From Limivicinus sp963617275 (GTDB lineage Bacteria; Bacillota; Clostridia; Oscillospirales; Oscillospiraceae), in contig CAVENX010000014.1 in the NCBI GenBank assembly GCA_963617275.1, forward strand, positions 1-63,489: a stretch of DNA of 63,489 nucleotides, given 5' to 3'. The notes below the pieces were generated by a model that was given only the letters and a program-made list of their open reading frames with translations, did not search any database and had not been told where the DNA came from. A program made the translations under genes and the position numbers. Within the stretch, counting starts at the first letter, position 1. Each line of letters begins with the position of its first letter. Below are positions 7,351 to 15,522 of this stretch, piece after piece.

Positions 7351-7761
7351 TTATTTTATACTACCAAGATAGCCTTCAAGGATCAGGCTTGCGGCAACCG
7401 CGTCAACGGTTTTTCTGTGCTGCTTTTCTCTCCGGCCGTTTGCGTGAAGAATGGCGTGTGCTTCAATGCTACTGCGCCGTTCATCCCACAGCACTACCGG
7501 CAGAGCGGAAGCATCAGTGAGCATTTTTGCAAATTCACGGCTTTTTTCGGCGCGGACGCCTTCACTGCCGTCCATGTTTTTCGGCAGACCCAGAACAAGC
7601 GTCCCGACGCCGCGCTGCCTTGCTTCGTCGCATATCCGCTGCGCCGCACGCTCCATGTTCCATTCGTTTATTGTCCATGCCTCGCCGCAAATCGTGCTTG
7701 TAAGGTCGGATACGGCAAGCCCGATGCGTGCATCGCCGTAATCAATTGCCATTGTCCGCAT
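7351..7761 (-). CDS. ruvX: Holliday junction resolvase-like RuvX/YqgF
   Basis: A 136-residue RNase H-fold protein of the YqgF family, implicated in pre-16S rRNA processing and named for predicted Holliday-junction cleavage. It opens MRTMAIDYGDARIGLAVSD, with the first catalytic Asp in AIDYG, followed by LVLGLPKNMDGSEG and a C-terminal DAVAASLILEGYL. The chosen ATG (7759-7761) has AGGAG 6 bases upstream; a longer in-frame extension lacks a site. It converges with mnmA across a shared terminator. Confidence 0.9.
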   Translation of the reverse strand: MRTMAIDYGDARIGLAVSDLTSTICGEAWTINEWNMERAAQRICDEARQRGVGTLVLGLPKNMDGSEGVRAEKSREFAKMLTDASALPVVLWDERRSSIEAHAILHANGRREKQHRKTVDAVAASLILEGYLGSIK

Positions 7762-7841
7762 ATCCGTCTCCTGATCATAATTTATTTTCAATCGAAGGCT
7801 GCACTTCAAAAATTAAATCGCAATAACCAACATATATGTAC

Positions 7842-7870
7842 TTGATTTTTCCTTTGCCATCGGATATAAT
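7842..7870 (+). promoter_or_regulatory. Promoter of tRNA-Ser
   Basis: TTGATT (7842-7847), a 17-base spacer and a perfect TATAAT (7865-7870) end 13 bases before the tRNA. Confidence 0.8.
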
Positions 7871-7883
7871 AATGCAGCAATAA

Positions 7884-7974
7884 GGAAGTGTATCGAAGTG
7901 GTCATAACGGCCCTGACTCGAAATCAGGTGTACCGGCAACGGTACCGTGGGTTCGAATCCCACCGCTTCCGCCA
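7884..7974 (+). tRNA. tRNA-Ser (anticodon CGA)
   Basis: A class II tRNA cloverleaf. The acceptor GGAAGTG pairs with CGCTTCC, the anticodon stem-loop CTGA-CTCGAAA-TCAG gives anticodon CGA (UCG codons), a long variable arm GTACCG-GCAA-CGGTAC is typical of tRNA-Ser, and the T-loop is TTCGAAT. The CCA end is encoded (7972-7974). Confidence 0.95.
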
Positions 7975-7978
7975 TGCC

Positions 7979-8011
7979 GCCGCAAGCTCAGTACCGCTTG
8001 CGGCTTTTTTT
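7979..8011 (+). terminator. Intrinsic terminator of tRNA-Ser
   Basis: GCCGCAAGC / GCTTGCGGC form a perfect 9-bp stem with an 8-base loop followed by seven T. Confidence 0.9.
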
Positions 8012-8067
8012 ATGCCTTGCATCAAAAGACGTCTCCGTGTCCGTCTTGCGGCGAAACCGCAAACCGT

Positions 8068-8550
8068 TCACTTTTTGCCGAGCGCGTCCTTTGCGCTGTC
8101 GATAAGGGTGCCCAAAAGCTCATTTTTACCGGAAGCGGACGAACCGCCGAGAAGTGAACCGATAATGTCGCCGATGCCGGTCGATTCGCCTTTGAGCAGA
8201 CTGACAGCGGCCTTTTTTGTGTCGGAATCGGCGGCACGGTACAGCTCAAGCAGCTTCTTTTCGGAGGCAGTCACTTTGACCGAAGTGCTGCCGGAACCGG
8301 TCTTTGAAGCGGGCTTTTTTGTGGAGGCTTTATATGTGGAATTTTTCGCGGCGTTTATGAGCGAGCTTTGGGTAACTCCCGTGATTTTTGCTATTTCCTT
8401 GAGCACCGCCTGCGTCAGCTCAAGCTCTCCGCGCTCTGCTTTGCTGATGTCGTTAGCGGAAATGCCCTTTATTTTCTTTGCAAGCTGCTCCTGCGTCAGC
8501 CCCGCATCCGTGCGGGCTTCCTTGATAAGCGGACCTACCTTGTTTGCCAT
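8068..8550 (-). CDS. XRE-type helix-turn-helix protein
   Basis: A 160-residue protein. Residues 5-65 form a Cro/CI-type helix-turn-helix (IKEARTDAGLTQEQLAKKI, then ISANDISKAERGELELT). A Lys/Ser/Thr-rich linker follows, then a helical region (KKLLELYRAADSDTKKAAVSLL) and a Gly/Ser-rich tail. The ATG at 8548-8550 has GGAGGG 8 bases upstream. It is a stand-alone gene between the tRNA and an intergenic region; target genes are not evident. Confidence 0.75.
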   Translation of the reverse strand: MANKVGPLIKEARTDAGLTQEQLAKKIKGISANDISKAERGELELTQAVLKEIAKITGVTQSSLINAAKNSTYKASTKKPASKTGSGSTSVKVTASEKKLLELYRAADSDTKKAAVSLLKGESTGIGDIIGSLLGGSSASGKNELLGTLIDSAKDALGKK

Positions 8551-8924
8551 TGTTTTCCCTCCGTTTTCTGTTTTAATTAAAATACCATATACCGTAGAAA
8601 AATACAACAGCAAGCCGGAAGCGACTGCCGAAAAATAGTAAGAAAATACTTTTCAATGAAAGATACCATCAGTTGATAAGGAGACACACGGTTTTGACGG
8701 GCAGAAAAACGTCTATGCGGCTTCAAAGCCCTTGCCAATACATCAAGTATTGCCTGCGGACTTTTCATTGCCTGAACGCATTTCTGCTATGTCAAAACTG
8801 CCTGCAACTGACAGCAATGGATTTTTGTGCGATTTTTGGTTTTTGAGACGCAGACGGGCTGACGCCCGTCAAGGTGAAAAGGGCAAAAAGCGCCGGAAAG
8901 GCACGCTGTCAGGTGTGTGTGCTC
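8551..8924. other. Intergenic region, no gene seen
   Basis: No credible coding frame is visible; a 67-codon frame at 8732 lacks a ribosome site and has no family signature. A GACGGGC/GCCCGTC hairpin lies at 8853-8870 without a T tract. Confidence 0.5.
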
Positions 8925-8953
8925 TTGTCAATTGATGGTAAAGCTGTTATAAT
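8925..8953 (+). promoter_or_regulatory. Promoter of the Gfo/Idh oxidoreductase gene
   Basis: TTGTCA (8925-8930), 17 bases and TATAAT (8948-8953), 36 bases before the start codon. Confidence 0.75.
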
Positions 8954-8989
8954 CGAAATACCATAAACCACAAAAAACGGAGGTGCGAT

Positions 8990-10138
8990 ATGCAGGAAAT
9001 CAGAGTAGGAATAATCGGCACAGGCATGATGGGCAATACCCATGCCGAAGCGATCAGAAGAATACCCGGCACAAAAATCGTCGCTATCTGCGGCAGCAGA
9101 AGCTATGAAAAAAACAGAAAGCTGGCGGACGAGCTTGGCATACCCAACGCATATGCCGACTATAAGGAAATGCTCGATAAGGAGCAGCTTGATGTTGTCC
9201 ACAACTGCACACCCAACAATATGCACTATGAGATAAACCTTGAGATACTCAAGAGAGGCATCAATGTCTACTGCGAAAAGCCCCTTGCCATGACGAGCGA
9301 AGAAACGGCAGAACTTACGAGAATAGCGGCGGAAAAGGGCGTCAAGGCGGGCGTAAACTTCAATTACAGACATAATGCGACGGTTCGTGACATGAACGAG
9401 CGGCTGAAAATGCCGGTTTCCGAGGGCGGCGCGGGCGATGTTTATCTTGTACACGGCACCTATATACAGGATTGGCTCATGTACGATACAGACTTCAACT
9501 GGCGCTGTGTTTCCGAGATCGGCGGCGCGTCCCGTGCGGTTGCCGATATCGGCTCTCACTGGTTTGACACCGTGCAGTATATCACCGGACATAAAATAAC
9601 CTCTGTGTACGCAAAATTCATTACTATCTTCCCTCAGCGCAAAAAGCCCGAAAAAGAGGTCGCGACCTTTACAACAGCAAAGGATGTAAGCTATAAGAGC
9701 ATTGATATTGACACCGAGGATGCTGCATATATCATGGTGAAGTTTGATAACGGCGTTATGGGCAATGTGGTCGTTTCGCAGGTATCCGGCGGCAGAAAGA
9801 ACGGCTTTCAGATCGACGTTGATGCCGCGCAGTATTCCATGCGCTGGTTCCAGGAAGATTGCGATAAGCTGCTTATCGGCACGAGAAGCTGCAACAGCAT
9901 CTACCACGCCGGCGCGGAGATGCTCCACGGCGACGCGGTGCGCTATGCCACTCTGCCTTCCGGTCATCCTCTCGGCTGGGCAGATGCGCTGAGAAGTGCG
10001 GTCAGGGAGTATTATAACGACGTCAGGGGCGTTTCCGCCTGCAACTATGCTACTTTTGCCGACGGCGATTATATTGAACGCATAGTGGAAGCCTGTGTAA
10101 AGAGCAGCAGAGAAGACAAATGGATTGACGTTATGTAA
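8990..10138 (+). CDS. Gfo/Idh/MocA-family NAD(P)-dependent oxidoreductase
   Basis: A 382-residue sugar or inositol dehydrogenase-type enzyme. The Rossmann motif GIIGTGMMGNTHAEAI lies at residues 8-23 and the family's catalytic/cofactor motif EKP at residues 96-98; a C-terminal alpha/beta domain carries the substrate-site motif with conserved D and H (ADIGSHWFDTVQY). An ideal GGAGG site precedes the ATG. It is monocistronic, with its own promoter and terminator. The substrate cannot be read from sequence; a cyclitol or hexose derivative is typical. Confidence 0.85.
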   Translation: MQEIRVGIIGTGMMGNTHAEAIRRIPGTKIVAICGSRSYEKNRKLADELGIPNAYADYKEMLDKEQLDVVHNCTPNNMHYEINLEILKRGINVYCEKPLAMTSEETAELTRIAAEKGVKAGVNFNYRHNATVRDMNERLKMPVSEGGAGDVYLVHGTYIQDWLMYDTDFNWRCVSEIGGASRAVADIGSHWFDTVQYITGHKITSVYAKFITIFPQRKKPEKEVATFTTAKDVSYKSIDIDTEDAAYIMVKFDNGVMGNVVVSQVSGGRKNGFQIDVDAAQYSMRWFQEDCDKLLIGTRSCNSIYHAGAEMLHGDAVRYATLPSGHPLGWADALRSAVREYYNDVRGVSACNYATFADGDYIERIVEACVKSSREDKWIDVM

Positions 10139-10230
10139 ACTGACACCGCGATATACACATCCGATCAAAGCATGTGCTTTCCCGGAAACTGTTCCGATGC
10201 AGCGTAAAACAGAATAATTGATGCAGTTAT

Positions 10231-10285
10231 AAGGCGGTACCGATAATGCGGCATGAATCATGCTGTACGGTACCGCCTTAAATTT
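10231..10285 (+). terminator. Terminator after the Gfo/Idh gene
   Basis: AAGGCGGTACCG and CGGTACCGCCTT form a perfect 12-bp stem with a 25-base loop, followed by AAATTTTAT. Confidence 0.65.
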
Positions 10286-10346
10286 TATCAATGATTTTCC
10301 GGCTTTTTTTACCTATGTTTCAGCAGAAAAACAGCAATTCTAATTT

Positions 10347-10542
10347 TATGAAAACTGTATTATGTAAAATAAATAAAGTAAACAAGAAAAAGTTAACATA
10401 ATTATGTTGCATAAAATCAGTTAACAAAAATATGTAAAATATTTTATGACACTTAAAATATGTTGTTTAGATTATGAAGACAAATCTATGTAAATCAACT
10501 TATGAAAATCAAAATATGTAATCTGAATTATGTAAATCAATT
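10347..10542. repeat. AT-rich array of fourteen 14-bp degenerate repeats
   Basis: Fourteen consecutive 14-base units follow the consensus TATGTAAAWNAAAW. The TATG block recurs at 10347, 10361, 10403, 10431, 10445, 10459, 10473, 10487, 10501, 10515 and 10529, always in the same 14-base phase; units at 10375, 10389 and 10417 vary (AAAG or TCAG). Individual units differ widely, yet no unit is longer or shorter than 14. No gene is present. A homologous array lies at 13438-13675 on the other side of the lipoprotein gene. Confidence 0.85.
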
Positions 10543-10627
10543 CAGAAAACAGAAACCAACGGACATTTGAAGTATGCAGAATACGAATGAAATAATCTTC
10601 TGCCTCGGTGCGGATGCTGAGCAGATA

Positions 10628-10680
10628 TTAAAAAATTCCCCGGCTTTTTCGCCTGTTATCCAATGACGAAAGAGCCGGGG
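10628..10680 (-). terminator. Terminator of the large lipoprotein gene
   Basis: Reading the minus strand, CCCCGGCTCTTTCG and CGAAAAAGCCGGGG form a long stem followed by AATTTTTTAAT. Confidence 0.75.
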
Positions 10681-10702
10681 GAGCTTTTTCTGTATACACC
10701 AG

Positions 10703-12994
10703 TTACTGCTGTTCCGATAAATATATGCTCATTCTGCTCTGGAGCTGGCTTGCGGTATCTTCGGCGGAGTATACGCCGCCGATGTACGCGCTGAGCGCCG
10801 CTCTTATTATGCCTGCTGCATTGCCGCTGTCCGAAACGCATTTTGATGTGTTATAGACAAGATATCTTATATGTTCGGCGTCGGTTTCGCCGAACTCCTC
10901 ATAGCGGGCTGAGACGCTCTGCTCACGCGCAAGCGCGTTTTCTACCGCTTGTTCAAAGGAAGCTTTTTTCGCCGGAATACCTTTTGTCAGCACAGCATTT
11001 TCAGCACCTGTCATAAAAGTTTTTATAAAGCGCCACGCGCCGTCCTGCTTATCGCTTGATGCCATTATCCCTACGCTTGACACTGCGCTGTACGATCTCT
11101 CGCCGTTCGGCATAAAGCTCCATGATCCGTATGCCGTCGGCGGCCCGAAGCGCATGAAATAGCTGCCCGTTCCGCAGCTGCCGGGAAAACCGGCCGGGAT
11201 ATATTCGCCGCCTGCGCGCCGGCGTGACGTATCGCCGATGCTGCACGGAAACTCGGTGTCTATGTATATGGCGTACTCGCCGAGATATTTGTCGCTATCC
11301 CAATCACGCTCCGTCTGACACAGCTGCCTTAGGAGAACGAGCCATTCCTCAAACGTCCCGTCTGTGAAATTGCAGGAAGCGCAGTCATAGTCCATGAACT
11401 CCGCGGAGGCCGCCCATGAAAAATAATCGCATAGCTTTTCCGCGTCGTTCTGTACTCTCAGCTCCGGATAGCGGGCGAGTATCTGCTGGATACGGCCGAC
11501 CGTCCACTCCACGTCGGCGGCAAAGCTGCTGCGTGTGGTCATCGTGATAAGGTTGTACCTTTCAATATATTCGTACAGCCCGCCGCTTTTTGTCATGTCG
11601 GCGAATATAGCGGGGATGAAATCATCCCGACTGATATCTTCATCAGCGTCCAGATACGGCAGCATATCAACAAGTATCGACCCGTCCGCCGCACCGTCCG
11701 GAAGAAGGCTCGTATCCAGAATATCGGCGCCTTTTCCCGTTGCAAGCTCTATAAGAAGCCGTGTCCGCTCCTCATCATTGCTGTATATGTACGGCCTGAC
11801 CGCTATTTTGTACTCCGGGTCGGAGTTGTTGAAGCGGATTATGGCGTCCATAAGGCTGTCAGAACAGATATATGTTTTGTTTGACGGCGCAAAGACGTTT
11901 CCGCCATCGACAGGGTATCCGAATGAGGAGCTGTCCCCGAGACACGCGAGTATAAGCGTCTGCTTTTCAGGTATTTCCGCCATTGTTATTTTTGTTATCC
12001 TGTCGGTGTAGTGAAAATAATCGCCGTTTTCGTTTTCAAGCCCGCTATTCCCATACAGACGGCTGAAGCTGAGCGCAACATCCATCCAATTGAATATTTC
12101 GGACTTTTCTCCCGTGTCCGCGTCAATGGAGTAGAACGTATTATCCGTTGTGGTCAGAAAATGTCCGCGACTGCTCGAGTATACCGCGGGCTGATCGTAT
12201 ATTTCCTCTATCGGCGTGCCGAACTTCAAGGTACTGCGGTCAAGCTCGGCCAGCCCGTCTGGCGCCTGCACGTAGAGCTTGTCCTTTACCCATGCGCGCA
12301 CGCCCATTCCGTGCACTATCATATCCGGCTTTTCGATCAGATCTGCGTCTTTGTCGAAAAGGTAGGTCTTTGTTTTGCAGTCGTGGTTTCCGGCAAGCGC
12401 CCTGCCGTCGTCCAGTGCAAGAAGAAACAGCGGCGGTGCTGTTTCCTCCCAGAACAATACCGGACTTATGCGCTGCTCACCTGTGATCAGATTCTTGTAA
12501 AGAAGAAAGAGATTTGTTTCTCCCGTGTAAAGCCCCTGTTCGAGCTCTTCTGCGGTCCAGCTCTCAAAAATAAAAAGCCAGAGCGAATTTTCCGCGGCGG
12601 ATATTATGCTTATGTGCGGGTTGTGCAGCGTACCGATGTCGATGTCGTGCCGCTCAAATTGTTCAGTCCGTGTGTCGAAGCCTGCAACAGCCGCTCCGCC
12701 GTTTTCGGCAGCGGCCGCAATATAAAATGTCTCATTATATATATCACATACGCCGAAATCCAAAACCCAATCCGGGGAGGGAATTTCTTCGGCGGCATAT
12801 CCAAGAACGGTTTGCGCTTCGACGGCAGTCTGCACGCCGGCAGGCTCGGCCGCGCTCACAGCGGGTTCTGCCGCGGCGGGCGCAGCACCGGTTTTGACCT
12901 CATGAAAATTTGACGCGTCATCACTCACGCACGAGCCCATGACAAAAAGCATCGCGGCAGCCAGAAGAACGGAGACATATCTTTTTGCTTTCAT
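10703..12994 (-). CDS. Large extracellular substrate-binding lipoprotein
   Basis: A 763-residue exported protein. A signal peptide ends in a lipobox-like MGSC with Cys22, followed by an Ala/Glu-rich linker. Residues from about 60 to 370 form repeated beta-rich segments (GFDTRTEQFERHDID, YSIDADTGEKSEIFNW) resembling a propeller. From about residue 375 the chain resembles family 1 ABC solute-binding proteins (SLMDAIIRFNNSDPEYKI, then DILDTSLLP and late KTFMTGAENA). No permease or ATPase genes are adjacent, so it may serve a remote transporter or act as a sensor. Both its flanks carry the 14-bp repeat arrays. Confidence 0.7.
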   Translation of the reverse strand: MKAKRYVSVLLAAAMLFVMGSCVSDDASNFHEVKTGAAPAAAEPAVSAAEPAGVQTAVEAQTVLGYAAEEIPSPDWVLDFGVCDIYNETFYIAAAAENGGAAVAGFDTRTEQFERHDIDIGTLHNPHISIISAAENSLWLFIFESWTAEELEQGLYTGETNLFLLYKNLITGEQRISPVLFWEETAPPLFLLALDDGRALAGNHDCKTKTYLFDKDADLIEKPDMIVHGMGVRAWVKDKLYVQAPDGLAELDRSTLKFGTPIEEIYDQPAVYSSSRGHFLTTTDNTFYSIDADTGEKSEIFNWMDVALSFSRLYGNSGLENENGDYFHYTDRITKITMAEIPEKQTLILACLGDSSSFGYPVDGGNVFAPSNKTYICSDSLMDAIIRFNNSDPEYKIAVRPYIYSNDEERTRLLIELATGKGADILDTSLLPDGAADGSILVDMLPYLDADEDISRDDFIPAIFADMTKSGGLYEYIERYNLITMTTRSSFAADVEWTVGRIQQILARYPELRVQNDAEKLCDYFSWAASAEFMDYDCASCNFTDGTFEEWLVLLRQLCQTERDWDSDKYLGEYAIYIDTEFPCSIGDTSRRRAGGEYIPAGFPGSCGTGSYFMRFGPPTAYGSWSFMPNGERSYSAVSSVGIMASSDKQDGAWRFIKTFMTGAENAVLTKGIPAKKASFEQAVENALAREQSVSARYEEFGETDAEHIRYLVYNTSKCVSDSGNAAGIIRAALSAYIGGVYSAEDTASQLQSRMSIYLSEQQ

Positions 12995-13437
12995 AATAGC
13001 TCTCCTTTTATATCGGTCTTCGGTTGGGTTGAGTACTGTGTCTGGAGCATGGTATTCTGAATAAACTTTAACATCTATTTGAAGCTTTTACAATAGCAAA
13101 TGCTAAAATGCAGAAAAAATGTGCAAGAATGCAGAAAATGCCTGCTTGATATGAGTGAGTGAAACTGAATTGAAAACGAAATTGGATTGATTTAATCCTT
13201 TTGAACTCGGCAAAATTGAAAACAGACAGGGGAGGAGAGGACAAAAAGGCTTCAGTACCGGCGGAGCAACAGTCGATAAAGACCGTCAAAGAACCGCAAG
13301 CTCTTTGACAAAGCGGAAGCTTACTCCCGCTTTAGAAGCGCATCTACGGTTCGGTTTTTACATGGAGAAAAGTGTCCATATATCCTCAAAGTCAGGGAAA
13401 AAGGAAATACAGCTTGTATAATACACGCAAACAATTT
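12995..13437. other. Intergenic region upstream of the lipoprotein gene
   Basis: No credible gene. Imperfect hairpins are visible near 13276-13299 (TCAAAGA / TCTTTGA) and 13312-13333 (AAGCGG / CCGCTT). The lipoprotein ribosome site (AGGAGAGC) lies just left of this stretch's start. Confidence 0.4.
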
Positions 13438-13675
13438 TATGTAAACATAATAAGGTTAACTAAGTTAAGTTAATTAAATTATGTCGCTTAAACTACGTAA
13501 ATAAAAATACGTAAATTAATTTATGAAAAATAAAATATGTAAATAAAAATATGCAGCCTAAAATATGTTACCTGATATATGTTGATAAATTTATGTAACC
13601 AAAAATATGTAAATTAATTTATGCATATTGACTTATGGAAAATAAAATATGTAAATTAAATTATGTAAAGCAACT
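13438..13675. repeat. AT-rich array of seventeen 14-bp degenerate repeats
   Basis: Seventeen 14-base units run from 13438 to 13675. TATG or TACG recurs every 14 bases from 13480 to 13662 without a break, preceded by a TATG unit at 13438 and variants at 13452 and 13466. Typical units are TATGTAAATAAAAA and TATGTAAATTAATT. Variant units such as AAGGTTAACTAAGT and TATGTCGCTTAAAC have counterparts in the array at 10347-10542, so the two arrays are related. The base composition is far more AT-rich than the genes around it. Confidence 0.88.
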
Positions 13676-13683
13676 CAAAACAC

Positions 13684-13721
13684 TATTGTGCAGCTTTTGT
13701 CGAATAGACAGAAGCGAAACG
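13684..13721. repeat. Inverted partial copy of the window-start repeat
   Basis: This stretch, around GTCGAATAGAC, matches the reverse complement of bases about 210-245 (GTCTATTCGAC context), including the flanking GTGCAG and GAA-ACGG. It places a piece of the repeat family from the start of the window right after the 14-bp array. Confidence 0.5.
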
Positions 13722-13929
13722 GCGTTCATTTCTTTCACGCTCGGCATCCCTTTAGCTGCCCGTGCAAGCCTCTTAGCAACGATGTTGTTGACCTTTGCCT
13801 GTATGTTCCTCATCGGCGCGCGGCATAAAGCTTGAAATAATGGCATTCCGGTGGTATCATTAAATAAACAGCATTGGTTTTTGAATGCGGAAGTCCAGGC
13901 TGCCAGCAATATAAAAACGGAGGACGGTC

Positions 13930-14566
13930 GTGACAGAAGAAGATAAAATAAAAAAGGGTATACTCTTTTATCCGGAGGATGAGGAGCTTGTTGCGAAAAA
14001 GACCAAAGCTCATGATCTGAGCCGTGATTTCAATAAGCTTTATGAGCGCGACAGGCAGGAGCGCGAGAGGATCATTTCCGAGCTTGTCGGGGAAATTGGC
14101 GACGGAAGCTTTTTCCTTGGGCCGATCGCCTTTCACTACGGCTGTCATACCAGCATAGGAAAGGACTGTTTTTTCAATTTTAACTTTACGGTTCAGGACG
14201 ATGCGGAGGTAATGATAGGGGATAACTGCCAATTCGGCCCGAACGTGACCATTGTTACGCCGGTTCATCCGATTGTTGCCTCCGAAAGAAAGGCGATGCA
14301 AAGGGCGGACGGCAGTGTGAGGGTGCTGTGCTATGCCAAGCCTGTGCATATCGGAAGAGGCTGCTGGTTTGGTGCAAATGTTGTTGTGTGCCCGGGGGGT
14401 GACGATAGGCGACGGCTGTGTCATCGGAGCGGGGAGCGTTGTCACCAAGGATATTCCGGCCAACTCTCTCGCCGTGGGAAACCCGTGCAGAGTGCTTCGG
14501 GAAATAACCGAAAAGGACAGCATGGTATATAAACCGGAAATACTGGCGGATAATATGCCGTTATGA
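13930..14566 (+). pseudogene. Maltose/galactoside O-acetyltransferase, frameshifted
   Basis: A hexapeptide-repeat acetyltransferase of the Maa/LacA type, which moves acetyl from acetyl-CoA to a sugar hydroxyl. The first frame (GTG start, GGAGG site) reads from KKGILFYPEDEELVAKK through IGDNCQFGPNVTIVTPVHP to FGANVVVCPG. It then breaks in a run of six G (14394-14399); the rest (VTIGDGCVIGAGSVVTKDIP) continues in another frame to 14566. Removing one G restores a full-length ~211-residue enzyme. This could be a real mutation, a slippery phase-variable tract or a sequencing error. Confidence 0.8.
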
Positions 14567-14591
14567 TCATTTTACTTTAAGGATTGAATTT

Positions 14592-15518
14592 ATGGTAGAC
14601 ATTTGCCTGCTTGGCACATCCGCACTGCTTCCGCTGCCTGACAGGGCGCTGACGGCAGCGGCGCTGACCTGTGCGGGTCACTCAATACTTTTTGACTGCG
14701 GCGAGGGTACGCAGACTGCCGCAAGAAGACACGGAGTGAGTCTTCTGAAAATAGACATGATCGCCCTCACGCACTATCACGGCGACCATATTTTCGGTCT
14801 GCCCGGACTTATGCAGACGATGTTCTGCATGGGGCGTACCGAACCGCTGTATATCACGGGACCCGCAGGGCTTTTGCGTGAGCTTTCGCCGATCCTGCGC
14901 CTTGCTGGTGGGCTGAGCTATGAAATAAGACCGATCGAAGCGGGGGAGGAGCCGATAAAGCTCAGCAGGCTTATAAAGGGCTGGCCGGAGGAAAGCCGGC
15001 TTTCCTCCTTTGCGACAAACCACCGCGTGGTAAGTCGGGGGTATTGCTTCCGGCTTGAGCGTGCGGGAAAATTCCTGCCGGAAAAGGCGGGCGAGCTTGG
15101 CATTCCGGTGAATATGTGGTCAAAGCTCCAGCGGGGCGAGAGTGTCGAGCTTGACGGCAAGACCTTCCTGCCGGAGCAGGTCATGGGCGCGCGAAGGAAA
15201 GGACTTAAATTCGTTTTCACCGGGGACACATCACCGTGCGCAAGTTTAGTGACAGCGGCAAGAGGGGCTGACCTTATGATATGCGACGCTACCTATGCCG
15301 AGGACGGACAGGCACAGCTTGCCCTTGATCGCGGGCATATGAATTTTGATATGGCCTCGAAGTGCGCGAGGGAGGCGGGGGCAAAGCGACTGTGGCTCTC
15401 CCACTATTCCCAGCTTGTAAAGGAGCCGGAGGAGTATCTGCCGATGGCGGCAAAAAACTTCCCGGACGCGGAGTGCGGCATAGACGGGAAGCGGATAACG
15501 CTTTTATTTGACGAGTAA
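14592..15518 (+). CDS. rnz: Ribonuclease Z
   Basis: A 308-residue beta-lactamase-fold endonuclease that trims tRNA precursor 3' ends. The zinc motif HYHGDH lies at residues 61-66, with further ligands in FTGDTSPC and at the C-terminal LSHYS. Length fits the bacterial enzyme. AAGGA lies 8 bases before the ATG. It sits directly before cca, which finishes tRNA 3' ends, so the two maturation steps are encoded together. Confidence 0.93.
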   Translation: MVDICLLGTSALLPLPDRALTAAALTCAGHSILFDCGEGTQTAARRHGVSLLKIDMIALTHYHGDHIFGLPGLMQTMFCMGRTEPLYITGPAGLLRELSPILRLAGGLSYEIRPIEAGEEPIKLSRLIKGWPEESRLSSFATNHRVVSRGYCFRLERAGKFLPEKAGELGIPVNMWSKLQRGESVELDGKTFLPEQVMGARRKGLKFVFTGDTSPCASLVTAARGADLMICDATYAEDGQAQLALDRGHMNFDMASKCAREAGAKRLWLSHYSQLVKEPEEYLPMAAKNFPDAECGIDGKRITLLFDE

Positions 15519-15522
15519 GGCA

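Noticed and set aside
8732..8935. A 67-codon plus-strand frame in the gap before the Gfo/Idh gene
   Set aside because: It has no ribosome site, a basic low-complexity C-terminus, and its 3' end overlaps the TTGTCA box of the next gene's promoter.
10703..12994. Treating the two substrate-binding proteins as parts of local sugar ABC importers
   Set aside because: No permease or importer ATPase genes occur near 10703-12994 or 17558-18685; the only ABC genes in the window are the polysaccharide exporter.
10347..13675. Reading the 14-bp arrays as a CRISPR array or as origin iterons
   Set aside because: Units are contiguous without spacers, far shorter than CRISPR repeats, and no cas or replication-initiator gene is in the window.
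13635..13909. Short frames on both strands (66 and 82 codons) right of the second 14-bp array
   Set aside because: They overlap each other and the repeat array, lack good ribosome sites, and the region resembles a copy of a non-coding repeat.
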